DNA of 16,492 nucleotides. Origin: Faecalibacterium sp. CAG:74 (lineage in GTDB: Bacteria; Bacillota; Clostridia; Christensenellales; Aristaeellaceae). Every line of letters starts with the position of its first letter. The stretch's first letter is position 1. Location of the stretch: the NCBI GenBank assembly GCA_000437595.1, contig FR899798.1:1-16492 (forward strand). Reading direction: 5' to 3'. The notes beneath the pieces were generated by a model. The model did not search any database. It saw nothing but the letters and a program-made list of their open reading frames with translations, and had not been told where the DNA came from. A program made the position numbers and the translations under genes. Shown here in pieces: positions 1 to 5,095 of this stretch.

Positions 1-60
1 TCTCCCCTCCCGACAGCTGTCTAAAACGCAACAATGGTACGTTTGATGGTACTTATGGGC

Positions 61-101
61 AAAAAGAAAGCCGAAACCCTTGCATCTTCAAGGATTTCGG
101 C
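61..101 (-). terminator. Rho-independent terminator of tRNA-Ala
   Basis: Read on the minus strand, a 13-bp stem with one C-A mismatch (arms 89-101 and 70-82, loop of 6 nt) is followed by a T-rich run (61-69, TTTCTTTTT). It begins 4 nt after the discriminator base of the tRNA-Ala gene, so it closes a single-gene tRNA transcript. Confidence 0.85.
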
Positions 102-104
102 TCG

Positions 105-177
105 TGGAGCATAGCGGATTCGAACCGCTGACCCCAACACTGCCAGTGTTGTGCGCTACCAGCTGCGCTAATGCCCC
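105..177 (-). tRNA. tRNA-Ala (anticodon GGC)
   Basis: This is a 73-nt cloverleaf on the minus strand. The acceptor stem is GGGGCAT/ATGCTCC and carries the G3-U70 wobble pair that is the alanine identity element. The anticodon stem CAACA/TGTTG presents the loop CTGGCAG, with anticodon GGC reading GCC codons. The T arm is AGCGG-TTCGAAT-CCGCT. The discriminator is A and no CCA is encoded, so the end must be added by a tRNA nucleotidyltransferase. It has its own promoter and terminator and is transcribed divergently from the radical SAM gene. Confidence 0.97.
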
Positions 178-189
178 GCAACACAAAAT

Positions 190-218
190 AGTATAGCACA
201 GCGCGGATGGGTTGTCAA
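190..218 (-). promoter_or_regulatory. Promoter of tRNA-Ala
   Basis: On the minus strand, a -35 box TTGACA (213-218) lies 17 bp from a -10 box TATACT (190-195), which is preceded by TGC (extended -10). The expected start near 183 lies only about 6 nt before the mature tRNA 5' end, as expected for a strong stable-RNA promoter. Confidence 0.9.
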
Positions 219-291
219 GGGGGAAATGAAATTTTTTCACGAAATGGACGCAGAATGATGCTTTCACGGCGCAAGCCGATGCGCTGAATGG

Positions 292-320
292 TTGCGCGCG
301 GTATAAAATTGTGCTATGAT
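292..320 (+). promoter_or_regulatory. Promoter of the radical SAM gene
   Basis: TTGCGC (292-297), a 17-bp spacer and TATGAT (315-320), with TGC just upstream of the -10 box. The expected start is near 327, giving a leader of about 27 nt before the ATG at 354. An upstream in-frame ATG-like start at 288 would lie before this promoter, which argues for the later start. Confidence 0.65.
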
Positions 321-353
321 GGAAGCGAAATTCACAGGAGGAATGATGAACGC

Positions 354-1478
354 ATGAAAATCAGCAAGAAAGACGCGCTAATGTGGTTTCGCTTCTTCGC
401 GGAGCTGCCGGAAGATGAGCCGCTGATGCCGCATCAGCAGGAGTTGGCGTGGGCCGTCATCAGCCAAATTGAAACCGCGGTGGACGCGCGCCACAAGGAA
501 CTGATGGCGCAGATTCCCGATTTGCACACGCTCGGCGGGCGGACGTACTTCGTCGGTGACCCGGCGAAATTTTCCAAGGGATGCACGTCCTGCCTGACCG
601 GCACGGGACTGAGCGCCATCCGCCGGACGAACAAGTGCAACATCCGCTGCCCGTTCTGCTACAATTACGGCGAGTTGGATTGCCAAGAGACCATCGGCGA
701 AGGGTTGTGGGAAATCGGTGGGACGTACTTCCGCGTGGAGGATATCGACCTACTGCTCAGCACGTCGAACCGACCGACCGGCGTCAGCTACGTCTATCTG
801 GAGCCGTTCATGGAAATCGAACTGTATCCCGATATCATCCGCAAGTTCCGCGCCGCCGGGATTCATCAGCACATGTACACCAACGGCACGCTCTGCACGG
901 AGGAAAATCTGCGTGCGCTGGGTGAGGCCGGGCTGGACGAACTGCGCTTCAACCTCGGCGCAACGTCTTGCGCCGACAACGTCATCCAGAGCATCGCCAC
1001 GGCGAAGAAGTATATCCCCACCGTCGCGGTTGAAACGCCCATGACGCCCGATTTTTACGAGCATTTCCAGCAGAAAAAGGATGCAATTCTGGCCACTGGT
1101 CTTGATTTTATCAACTGCGCCGAGCTGCACCTGAACCCCAACAATCTGCCGAACTACATCGGCACGCCCATGTACATGACGCGCCGCGGCTATGTATCGC
1201 CGATTTGGAGCCGGGAGATAACGTTCCGGCTGATGCGCCAATGCGCCGTGGAGCATTGGGGGATCGTCGTGCATGACTGCTCGAACCACACCAAATTCGC
1301 GCGTGATTTGAACCTGCGGGCGAAGGAAGGCGGCTGGTTCGGCGCAAGCAGCTACCACAGTGAGTTTGACCAGATTCCATTCGAGGCTTTTTTGCCGACA
1401 CTGGAGGATTCAGATTTCCGGTTTCTGGAGGAAGAGCCCTTGCCCAAGGGCTATCGGCCGGGGGATATTGTCCTGTAA
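354..1478 (+). CDS. Radical SAM domain protein, unknown substrate
   Basis: The 374-aa product carries the radical SAM 4Fe-4S motif CNIRCPFC (Cys95, Cys99, Cys102; CX3CX2C), which cleaves S-adenosylmethionine to start radical chemistry. An additional CTSC pair (Cys77, Cys80) and Cys110 flank it and could bind a second metal centre or be structural. The middle part (about 150-260) reads as the expected beta/alpha repeats, including HMYTNGTL and LDELRFNLG. The C-terminal part has HDCSNH and no obvious auxiliary SPASM-type cysteine cluster. I chose the ATG at 354 because AGGAGG (336-341) lies upstream with a rather long 12-nt spacing, there is no in-frame start between, and the promoter -10 box ends at 320. 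It appears monocistronic. The substrate cannot be told from sequence or neighbours; it is not the NrdG family, which is present separately in this window. Confidence 0.8.
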   Translation: MKISKKDALMWFRFFAELPEDEPLMPHQQELAWAVISQIETAVDARHKELMAQIPDLHTLGGRTYFVGDPAKFSKGCTSCLTGTGLSAIRRTNKCNIRCPFCYNYGELDCQETIGEGLWEIGGTYFRVEDIDLLLSTSNRPTGVSYVYLEPFMEIELYPDIIRKFRAAGIHQHMYTNGTLCTEENLRALGEAGLDELRFNLGATSCADNVIQSIATAKKYIPTVAVETPMTPDFYEHFQQKKDAILATGLDFINCAELHLNPNNLPNYIGTPMYMTRRGYVSPIWSREITFRLMRQCAVEHWGIVVHDCSNHTKFARDLNLRAKEGGWFGASSYHSEFDQIPFEAFLPTLEDSDFRFLEEEPLPKGYRPGDIVL

Positions 1479-1606
1479 GGCGTGCGCTCAAGTCGACGGA
1501 CAAAATCCATTCTATATGATAATGCGCTAAATCCGCCTGTGCAGCAGGCTTCCCGGAGTTTTCTACCGAAAACAGCGAAAAATTTCCGTCAAACGCAAAA
1601 AAGTGC

Positions 1607-1635
1607 TTGACAAACGCCCTTGCTGATGATATAAT
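1607..1635 (+). promoter_or_regulatory. Promoter of the seven-tRNA operon
   Basis: A full consensus sigma-A type promoter: TTGACA (1607-1612), 17-bp spacer, TATAAT (1630-1635), with TGA upstream of the -10 box. The predicted start near 1642 lies about 70 nt before the first tRNA. The rest of the 233-bp gap after the radical SAM stop codon shows no other feature I can support. Confidence 0.93.
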
Positions 1636-1711
1636 TTGTACCTGTCAGCAAGGGTGTTTCCTTCGCTGGCAGTCTGGAAGGAAAGAATCAGGCTTCTGAT
1701 TTTGCGGCTCT

Positions 1712-1785
<74 letters not shown>

Positions 1786-1790
1786 CATAT

Positions 1791-1864
1791 GGAGGATATA
1801 GTTCAGTTGGTAGAGCGCCAGATTGTGGCTCTGGATGTCGTGGGTTCGAGTCCCACTATTCTCC
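1791..1864 (+). tRNA. tRNA-His (anticodon GTG)
   Basis: The anticodon loop TTGTGGC gives GTG (His). The acceptor stem has 8 pairs (GGAGGATA/TATTCTCC), so the extra G-1 opposite C73 that marks histidine tRNAs is encoded at 1791. The T arm is GTGGG-TTCGAGT-CCCAC. No CCA is encoded. It follows tRNA-Arg by 5 nt. Confidence 0.96.
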
Positions 1865-1914
1865 CTTTCTTCCCTACTCAAGGTTGCTGCGGATGCGGCG
1901 AAAGCCTGCTGCGA

Positions 1915-1986
1915 TGGGGTGTAGCCAAGTGGTAAGGCACGGGACTTTGACTCCCGCATTCGCAGGTTCGAGCCCTGCCACCCCAG
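1915..1986 (+). tRNA. tRNA-Gln (anticodon TTG)
   Basis: A 72-nt cloverleaf with acceptor stem TGGGGTG/CACCCCA, whose weak first U-A pair is typical of tRNA-Gln. The anticodon loop CTTTGAC gives TTG. The T arm is GCAGG-TTCGAGC-CCTGC. The discriminator is G and no CCA is encoded. Confidence 0.96.
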
Positions 1987-1992
1987 CTTTTT

Positions 1993-2065
1993 GACCCATT
2001 AGCTCAGTTGGCAGAGCACTTGACTTTTAATCAAGGTGTCTGGAGTTCGAATCTCCAATGGGTCA
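1993..2065 (+). tRNA. tRNA-Lys (anticodon TTT)
   Basis: A 73-nt cloverleaf with acceptor stem GACCCAT/ATGGGTC. The anticodon loop CTTTTAA gives TTT. The T arm is TGGAG-TTCGAAT-CTCCA. The discriminator is A and no CCA is encoded. Only 6 nt separate it from tRNA-Gln. Confidence 0.96.
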
Positions 2066-2096
2066 TTCCCATCTGCCTTCTGATTTCGCCTCTCGT

Positions 2097-2176
2097 GCGG
2101 GCGTGGCGGAATGGCAGACGCGCCAGACTTAGGATCTGGTGCCTATGGCGTAAGAGTTCGAGTCTCTTCGCCCGCA
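2097..2176 (+). tRNA. tRNA-Leu (anticodon TAG)
   Basis: An 80-nt class II tRNA with acceptor stem GCGGGCG/CGCCCGC. The anticodon stem CCAGA/TCTGG holds the loop CTTAGGA, with anticodon TAG reading CUN. The long variable arm typical of leucine tRNAs follows (about 2142-2156). The discriminator is A and no CCA is encoded. Confidence 0.95.
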
Positions 2177-2211
2177 CAAATTTCCTTCGCACCATGCAGT
2201 CGCGTGGTTAT

Positions 2212-2287
2212 GCGGTAGTAGCTCAGTTGGTAGAGCGCCACCTTGCCAAGGTGGAGGTCGCGAGTCCGAGCCTCGTCTACCGCTCCA
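2212..2287 (+). tRNA. tRNA-Gly (anticodon GCC)
   Basis: Acceptor stem GCGGTAG/CTACCGC, with anticodon loop TTGCCAA giving GCC. The discriminator is T and the CCA end is encoded (2285-2287), unlike the five tRNAs before it. The T loop reads TCCGAGC rather than TTCGAGC, so position 55, normally an invariant U that becomes pseudouridine, is a C here. The stem GCGAG/CTCGT still pairs. The remaining cloverleaf is normal, so I keep it as a functional gene. Confidence 0.92.
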
Positions 2288-2290
2288 CAT

Positions 2291-2364
<74 letters not shown>

Positions 2365-2398
2365 GCACAGAGGGTGCTCTTCATGAGTTCACCTCAAG

Positions 2399-2427
2399 AA
2401 ACCGTCCGAAGGGGCGGTTTTTTTGTT
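2399..2427 (+). terminator. Terminator of the tRNA operon
   Basis: A 9-bp stem AAACCGTCC/GGGCGGTTT (2399-2407 with 2412-2420) with loop GAAG continues into a run of seven T. It lies 35 nt after the last tRNA. Confidence 0.9.
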
Positions 2428-2508
2428 TTATCTGCCTTGCCTGCTTACTTGGAAGCATCGCCATAGCCAGTGTGCATAGCACATTATACGGATGATATTT
2501 CTATCACA

Positions 2509-2560
2509 GAGGGTTTCGCTTCTGCGGAGACGACCCAAGGGCTTTCCGTTCGCCCTTGGG
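2509..2560 (+). repeat. Structured repeat R, copy R1
   Basis: Two adjacent hairpins. The first is TCGCTTC-TGCG-GAGACGA (2516-2533, one mismatch). The second is CCCAAGGGC/GCCCTTGGG (2534-2542 with 2552-2560, loop TTTCCGTTC). The same arrangement recurs at 11766-11819 and, on the minus strand, at 11977-12048, with paired changes that keep the stems. It lies downstream of the tRNA operon on the same strand. Confidence 0.75.
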
Positions 2561-2628
2561 GAATCCTCGGTGCTTTTCGTTCTCCCAAGCACCTGCCCAA
2601 TTGCAGCTTGATTTCCTCTGAAGCAGCA

Positions 2629-2677
2629 AAAAGCCCCGTCGGCACTCCGATTGCTCGGAAACACCGATGGGGTTTTT
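2629..2677. terminator. Bidirectional terminator after tRNA operon and zinc-ribbon gene
   Basis: A 14-bp stem with G-T wobbles (2629-2642 with 2664-2677) encloses a small hairpin TCCGA-TTGC-TCGGA. Five T follow on the plus strand, and a T run (complement of 2628-2632) follows on the minus strand. On the minus strand it lies about 50 nt past the stop codon of the zinc-ribbon gene, which it probably terminates. Confidence 0.8.
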
Positions 2678-2724
2678 CGTGTGCTATTGCACCGCTGATT
2701 GATTGCTCCCGGAGGAGCCGTCAA

Positions 2725-3018
2725 TTAATAGCGGGAAGCGCGCTGAGCGTCGAAGCACTCACGGCAGAGCACGGGACGGTCGCCACGGGGCTGGAAGGGC
2801 ACCTGGGTGGCCTTGCCGCAGTTCGCGCACACCACGTCATACATCTGACGGGGAGCGGAAGAACCGTTGCCGTTCTGGGCGCGACGAGCCGCGCGGCACT
2901 TCGGGCAGCGAGAGGGCTTGTTCATGAAGCCCTTCTCGGCGAAGAAAGCCTGCTCGGACGCGGAGAACACGAATTCCTGGCCGCAGTCGCGGCAGACAAG
3001 CGTTTCATCTTCGTACAT
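2725..3018 (-). CDS. Small double zinc-ribbon protein
   Basis: The 97-aa product has eight cysteines in four CXXC knuckles: Cys9/12 with Cys38/41, and Cys64/67 with Cys85/88. This predicts two zinc ribbons. It matches the general form of the small zinc-ribbon proteins common in Clostridia, starting MYEDETLVCRDCG with a KGF segment before the second knuckle, whose role is not established. A basic stretch (RAARRA, about 42-47) between the ribbons could touch nucleic acid, but this is inference. The start is well supported: AAGGAGG (3029-3035) lies 10 nt before the ATG. It is monocistronic, transcribed from a promoter near 3165 with an unusually long structured leader, and ended by the terminator at 2629-2677. 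Confidence 0.85.
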   Translation of the reverse strand: MYEDETLVCRDCGQEFVFSASEQAFFAEKGFMNKPSRCPKCRAARRAQNGNGSSAPRQMYDVVCANCGKATQVPFQPRGDRPVLCRECFDAQRASRY

Positions 3019-3158
3019 GGTTGGGAAACCTCCTTCAAATTGTCACCCATACCGTTGCCTTGAGGTCATCTGCTTCCATGGTTTTGCTCCAGTTTCCCGG
3101 CGCAGGTCATGTGACAACCAAAGGGAGATTAGAACCTTGGATTCCTGGTTGGGCTGCA
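3019..3158 (-). promoter_or_regulatory. Structured 5' leader, candidate cis-regulatory RNA
   Basis: The leader (minus strand) is about 140 nt. A 7-bp closing stem TTGTCAC/GTGACAA (3111-3117 with 3040-3046) encloses a hairpin TGCgCCGG-GAAA-CTGGaGCA with a GNRA tetraloop, then a CCAT/ATGG pairing and two copies of ATGACCT. Outside the closing stem, AATCTCC (3124-3130) is fully complementary, with one G-U pair, to GGAGGTT (3027-3033), which contains the ribosome binding site. Folding could therefore hide the start. I do not recognise it as a named riboswitch class. Confidence 0.45.
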
Positions 3159-3164
3159 GGGAAT

Positions 3165-3194
3165 ATTATAACACGGTTTGCGGAAAATGTACAG
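3165..3194 (-). promoter_or_regulatory. Promoter of the zinc-ribbon gene
   Basis: On the minus strand, a consensus -10 box TATAAT (3165-3170), preceded by TGT (extended -10), lies 18 bp from a -35-like TGTACA (3189-3194). The expected start is near 3158. Confidence 0.65.
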
Positions 3195-3339
3195 ACCTTC
3201 TGGAAAATTATTTTCGTCCCGTTTTTAAGGGGAATCATGGTCGAAAAAAGATTCTTGTAGTGTCCATCTTTTCGCATAATCCGCACCAAAAGAATCATAA
3301 TATTGCTTATCGTCTCTTCTTCGATTTTCTTTCATCCAT

Positions 3340-3345
3340 TATAAT
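3340..3345 (+). promoter_or_regulatory. Likely -10 box of the XRE regulator gene
   Basis: TATAAT at 3340-3345 lies 47 nt before the chosen ATG. The -35 region at the right spacing (TTCTTC, 3317-3322) is weak, so an activator or weak expression is possible. Confidence 0.45.
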
Positions 3346-3392
3346 AGATAAAACCCGAACAATTGGGGCAATAAGAAAGAAGGAATATGAAC

Positions 3393-3752
3393 ATGACCGT
3401 AAATTATCAGGATTTGGGACTTCGAGTGCGCGATGCCCGCAAAGCGAAGCATCTAACGCAGGAGCAGCTGGCGGAGAAGGTCGGCATTTCCTCGTCTTTC
3501 ATGGGGCACATCGAGCGCGGCACGCGCATTGCCAGCATTGATACGCTGGTTTCCGTCTGCAACGTGCTGTCAGTGTCGCCATGTCTGCTGCTGGGCGCGA
3601 GCCTGTCCGAGAACGCGGTGGATTTTCCCTATACCAACGATAACCGCGAGCGTTCGTTCATGCTGGACTTCGTAAGTTTGGCGCAGCGCACGGTCCGCCG
3701 CTGGGATGAGACGGAAAGCGCGCCGGAGGAAGCGCCGAAAACGGAAGAATAA
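3393..3752 (+). CDS. XRE-family helix-turn-helix transcriptional regulator
   Basis: The 119-aa product has an N-terminal Cro/CI-type HTH (about residues 5-62). The recognisable core is RVRDARKAKHLTQEQLAEKV, followed by GISSSFMGHIERGTR and a helix around TLVSVCNVLSVSP. The family binds DNA as a dimer; the target here is unknown. The remaining roughly 55 residues are unlike known sensor domains and end in an acidic tail (ETESAPEEAPKTEE). I prefer the second ATG (3393), 8 nt after GAAGGA (3379-3384), over the ATG at 3387, which would be only 2 nt away. It is monocistronic and shares a terminator with the converging phosphatase gene. Confidence 0.88.
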   Translation: MTVNYQDLGLRVRDARKAKHLTQEQLAEKVGISSSFMGHIERGTRIASIDTLVSVCNVLSVSPCLLLGASLSENAVDFPYTNDNRERSFMLDFVSLAQRTVRRWDETESAPEEAPKTEE

Positions 3753-3764
3753 TCGCTGAAATCA

Positions 3765-3804
3765 AAAAGGATGTCAGGATGATTTCGCTCCTTGACATCC
3801 TTTT
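3765..3804. terminator. Bidirectional terminator between XRE regulator and phosphatase genes
   Basis: A 12-bp perfect stem AAAAGGATGTCA/TGACATCCTTTT (3765-3776 with 3793-3804), extended inside by GGA/TCC, has T runs on both strands. It starts 12 nt after the regulator stop codon and touches the phosphatase stop codon at 3806. Confidence 0.9.
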
Positions 3805-3805
3805 G

Positions 3806-4273
3806 TTATGCCGTCTTGTTTTCCGTCAGGTTCCGCAGCAGGCCCTCGCAGCCGCGCAGAATATCGCGGTATGCCCGGTCAAAGTCATCCGTATACCACG
3901 GATCTTCAATGTCGCCCTGCCGCTCGGCAAAGTCCAGCAGCAGATGCAGCTTCGCCTGCTGCTCCTTCGGACACAGAGCACGCAGCTTCTTCAAGTGCCC
4001 CCACTCCATGCCGATAATCAGATCCGCCGTTTCAAAATCCTCCGGCGTAATCTGCCGCGCACGATGCTCCGTGCAGGGCACCCCGTGCTTGACCAGAATT
4101 CGGCGCGCAGGCGGATAGATCCCGTTGCCAATCTCCTCGTTGCTCAGTGCGGCGGAATCCACTTCAAACTCGCCAGACACATGCCGCTGCTGTGCCAAGT
4201 ACCGGAACACCATTGCTGCCATAGGGCTGCGGCAAATATTGCCGTGACACACAAATAAGATTTTCACCCGCAT
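3806..4273 (-). CDS. Low-molecular-weight protein-tyrosine phosphatase
   Basis: The 155-aa product fits the LMW-PTP family in length and motifs. The N-terminal P-loop is CHGNICRS (Cys9 nucleophile, Arg15; CX5R) and the C-terminal DPWYTDD supplies the general acid Asp. The family removes phosphate from protein tyrosine or arginine residues, and in some bacteria is linked to polysaccharide export or stress; no partner kinase is visible here. The ATG at 4273 has GGGAGG (4277-4282) only 3 nt upstream. The in-frame GTG at 4267 (giving VKILFVCHG) has 9-nt spacing and may be the true start. The promoter leaves a leader of only about 10-16 nt. It is monocistronic. Confidence 0.9.
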   Translation of the reverse strand: MRVKILFVCHGNICRSPMAAMVFRYLAQQRHVSGEFEVDSAALSNEEIGNGIYPPARRILVKHGVPCTEHRARQITPEDFETADLIIGMEWGHLKKLRALCPKEQQAKLHLLLDFAERQGDIEDPWYTDDFDRAYRDILRGCEGLLRNLTENKTA

Positions 4274-4289
4274 TCGCCTCCCTGCTATC

Positions 4290-4318
4290 AGTATAGCACA
4301 CTTGTGCAGGAAATTCAA
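4290..4318 (-). promoter_or_regulatory. Promoter of the phosphatase gene
   Basis: On the minus strand, TTGAAT (4313-4318), a 17-bp spacer and TATACT (4290-4295), with TGC before the -10 box. The predicted start is near 4283, almost on the ribosome binding site. Confidence 0.75.
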
Positions 4319-4378
4319 CTATTATTTCCCAGTTTTCGCTTGTGATTCTGTGAATTGTTTGTAAAATTCGCAGAGCAA

Positions 4379-4885
4379 TCACCACACAGGCGGTGTCCAG
4401 AGGGTGATTTCGCCTGCCGCAAGCGTTTTCGGCACGTCAATCAGCCGCTGATTGCTGCTGCCGCGGTAGAGCAGCGACAGCGACTTCTGCTCCTGCACGA
4501 AGCGTCCGTCCACCAGCACGTCGATGCCGTGCAGCAACGCCATGCGCGCCGGGTTGTTCTCCTTCAGCAGCGCATCGAGCGTGAAGCCCGTGTAGCACCA
4601 AACGTTAAGGTGCTTTGCGTGCGCCGCGTCCGCAATCGTGCGGCAGGCTTCGGGCTGGCACATGGGTTCGCCGCCGGAGAGCGTCACGCCGTCCAGCAGC
4701 GGATTCTCGCCGATTTTTCGGATGATGCCGTCGGTGTCCATCAGCGTGCCGCCGGCGAAGTCATGCGACGCGGGATTATGGCAGCCGGGGCAGTGGTGCG
4801 GACATCCCTGCACGAACACGGTATAGCGGACGCCCGGCCCATCGACGATGCTGTCGTCTGCCAAACCAAAGATGCGGATTTCCAT
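4379..4885 (-). CDS. nrdG: Anaerobic ribonucleotide reductase activating protein
   Basis: The 168-aa product has the family's usual length. It begins with the NrdG/PflA-like segment IRIFGLADDSIVDGPGVRYT, followed by the radical SAM cluster motif CPHHCPGC (Cys28, Cys32, Cys35) and the SAM-contacting GGEP (about 71-74). NrdG uses a 4Fe-4S cluster and S-adenosylmethionine to form the glycyl radical on NrdD. The start is supported by AGAGGG (4895-4900), 9 nt before the ATG. It lies downstream of nrdD on the same strand, but 210 bp away across a run of hairpins, so its expression may differ from nrdD. The assignment is secure; what is odd is that the partner NrdD seems to lack the glycine loop NrdG should activate. 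Confidence 0.94.
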   Translation of the reverse strand: MEIRIFGLADDSIVDGPGVRYTVFVQGCPHHCPGCHNPASHDFAGGTLMDTDGIIRKIGENPLLDGVTLSGGEPMCQPEACRTIADAAHAKHLNVWCYTGFTLDALLKENNPARMALLHGIDVLVDGRFVQEQKSLSLLYRGSSNQRLIDVPKTLAAGEITLWTPPVW

Positions 4886-4925
4886 GGTAATTGACCCTCT
4901 TTCGCGGTGGATGAATGAATGACGG

Positions 4926-4955
4926 AAACGCCCTCCCCCGAAGGAGAAGGCGTTT
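4926..4955. terminator. Hairpin in front of nrdG, possible weak terminator
   Basis: A stem AAACGCC/GGCGTTT (4926-4932 with 4949-4955) is extended by CTCC/GGAG. T runs of 3-4 nt follow on either strand, so termination would be weak. On the minus strand it lies about 40 nt before the nrdG start and could attenuate read-through from nrdD. Confidence 0.45.
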
Positions 4956-4969
4956 TATGGGGAGGGACG

Positions 4970-5046
4970 CTGGGGCGTTGCCCCAGACCCTACCAGAGGC
5001 GCTGCCTCTGGACTCCGCAAGGGGCATTGCCCCTTGACCCTTTTTT
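4970..5046 (+). repeat. Structured repeat A, copy A1 (three hairpins plus T tract)
   Basis: Three hairpins with 3-nt loops: CTGGGGC-GTT-GCCCCAG (4970-4986), CCAGAGGC-GCT-GCCTCTGG (4993-5011) and CAAGGGGC-ATT-GCCCCTTG (5018-5036), then ACCC and six T. The last two hairpins and the tail recur at 11670-11721 with compensatory changes. Its T-tract orientation is opposite to nrdD and nrdG, between which it sits. Similar GC-rich hairpin repeats are scattered in many Clostridia genomes (general knowledge, not checked here). Confidence 0.75.
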
Positions 5047-5095
5047 CGGCGCCCGGCTTGAGCGCGTTCCCCGGCATTTTGGGGGAAAGTGGCTT

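Larger units (their letters stand above)
2365..2724. other. Convergent gap between tRNA operon and zinc-ribbon gene
   Basis: This 360-bp stretch holds no gene I can support. It contains the tRNA operon terminator, repeat copy R1 (about 2509-2560), a further hairpin GGTGCTT/AAGCACC (2569-2575 with 2587-2593) and a long bidirectional terminator (2629-2677). Confidence 0.7.
3019..3392. other. Divergent gap between zinc-ribbon and XRE regulator genes
   Basis: This 374-bp gap has no supported gene. The left part is the leader and promoter of the zinc-ribbon gene. The right part (about 3195-3392) is AT-rich and holds the promoter region of the regulator and an inverted repeat GATTCTT/AAGAATC (3250-3256 with 3290-3296) of unknown meaning. 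Confidence 0.6.

Noticed and set aside
1..104. Integrase end or attachment site next to tRNA-Ala
   Set aside because: Only 60 bp are available left of the terminator; no recombinase residues are readable and no duplicated tRNA segment is visible. Kept only as a low-interest finding.
2470..3063. 197-codon plus-strand frame covering repeat R1 and the antisense of the zinc-ribbon gene
   Set aside because: The zinc-ribbon CXXC pattern, leader and ribosome binding site support the minus strand. Similarity of its first part to a frame at 11732-11932 is explained by the shared R repeat, not by a protein.
3019..3158. Assigning the zinc-ribbon leader to a known riboswitch (c-di-GMP, THF, glycine, ZTP, guanidine)
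   Set aside because: The GNRA hairpin is suggestive, but the conserved core sequences of these classes as I remember them are not present.
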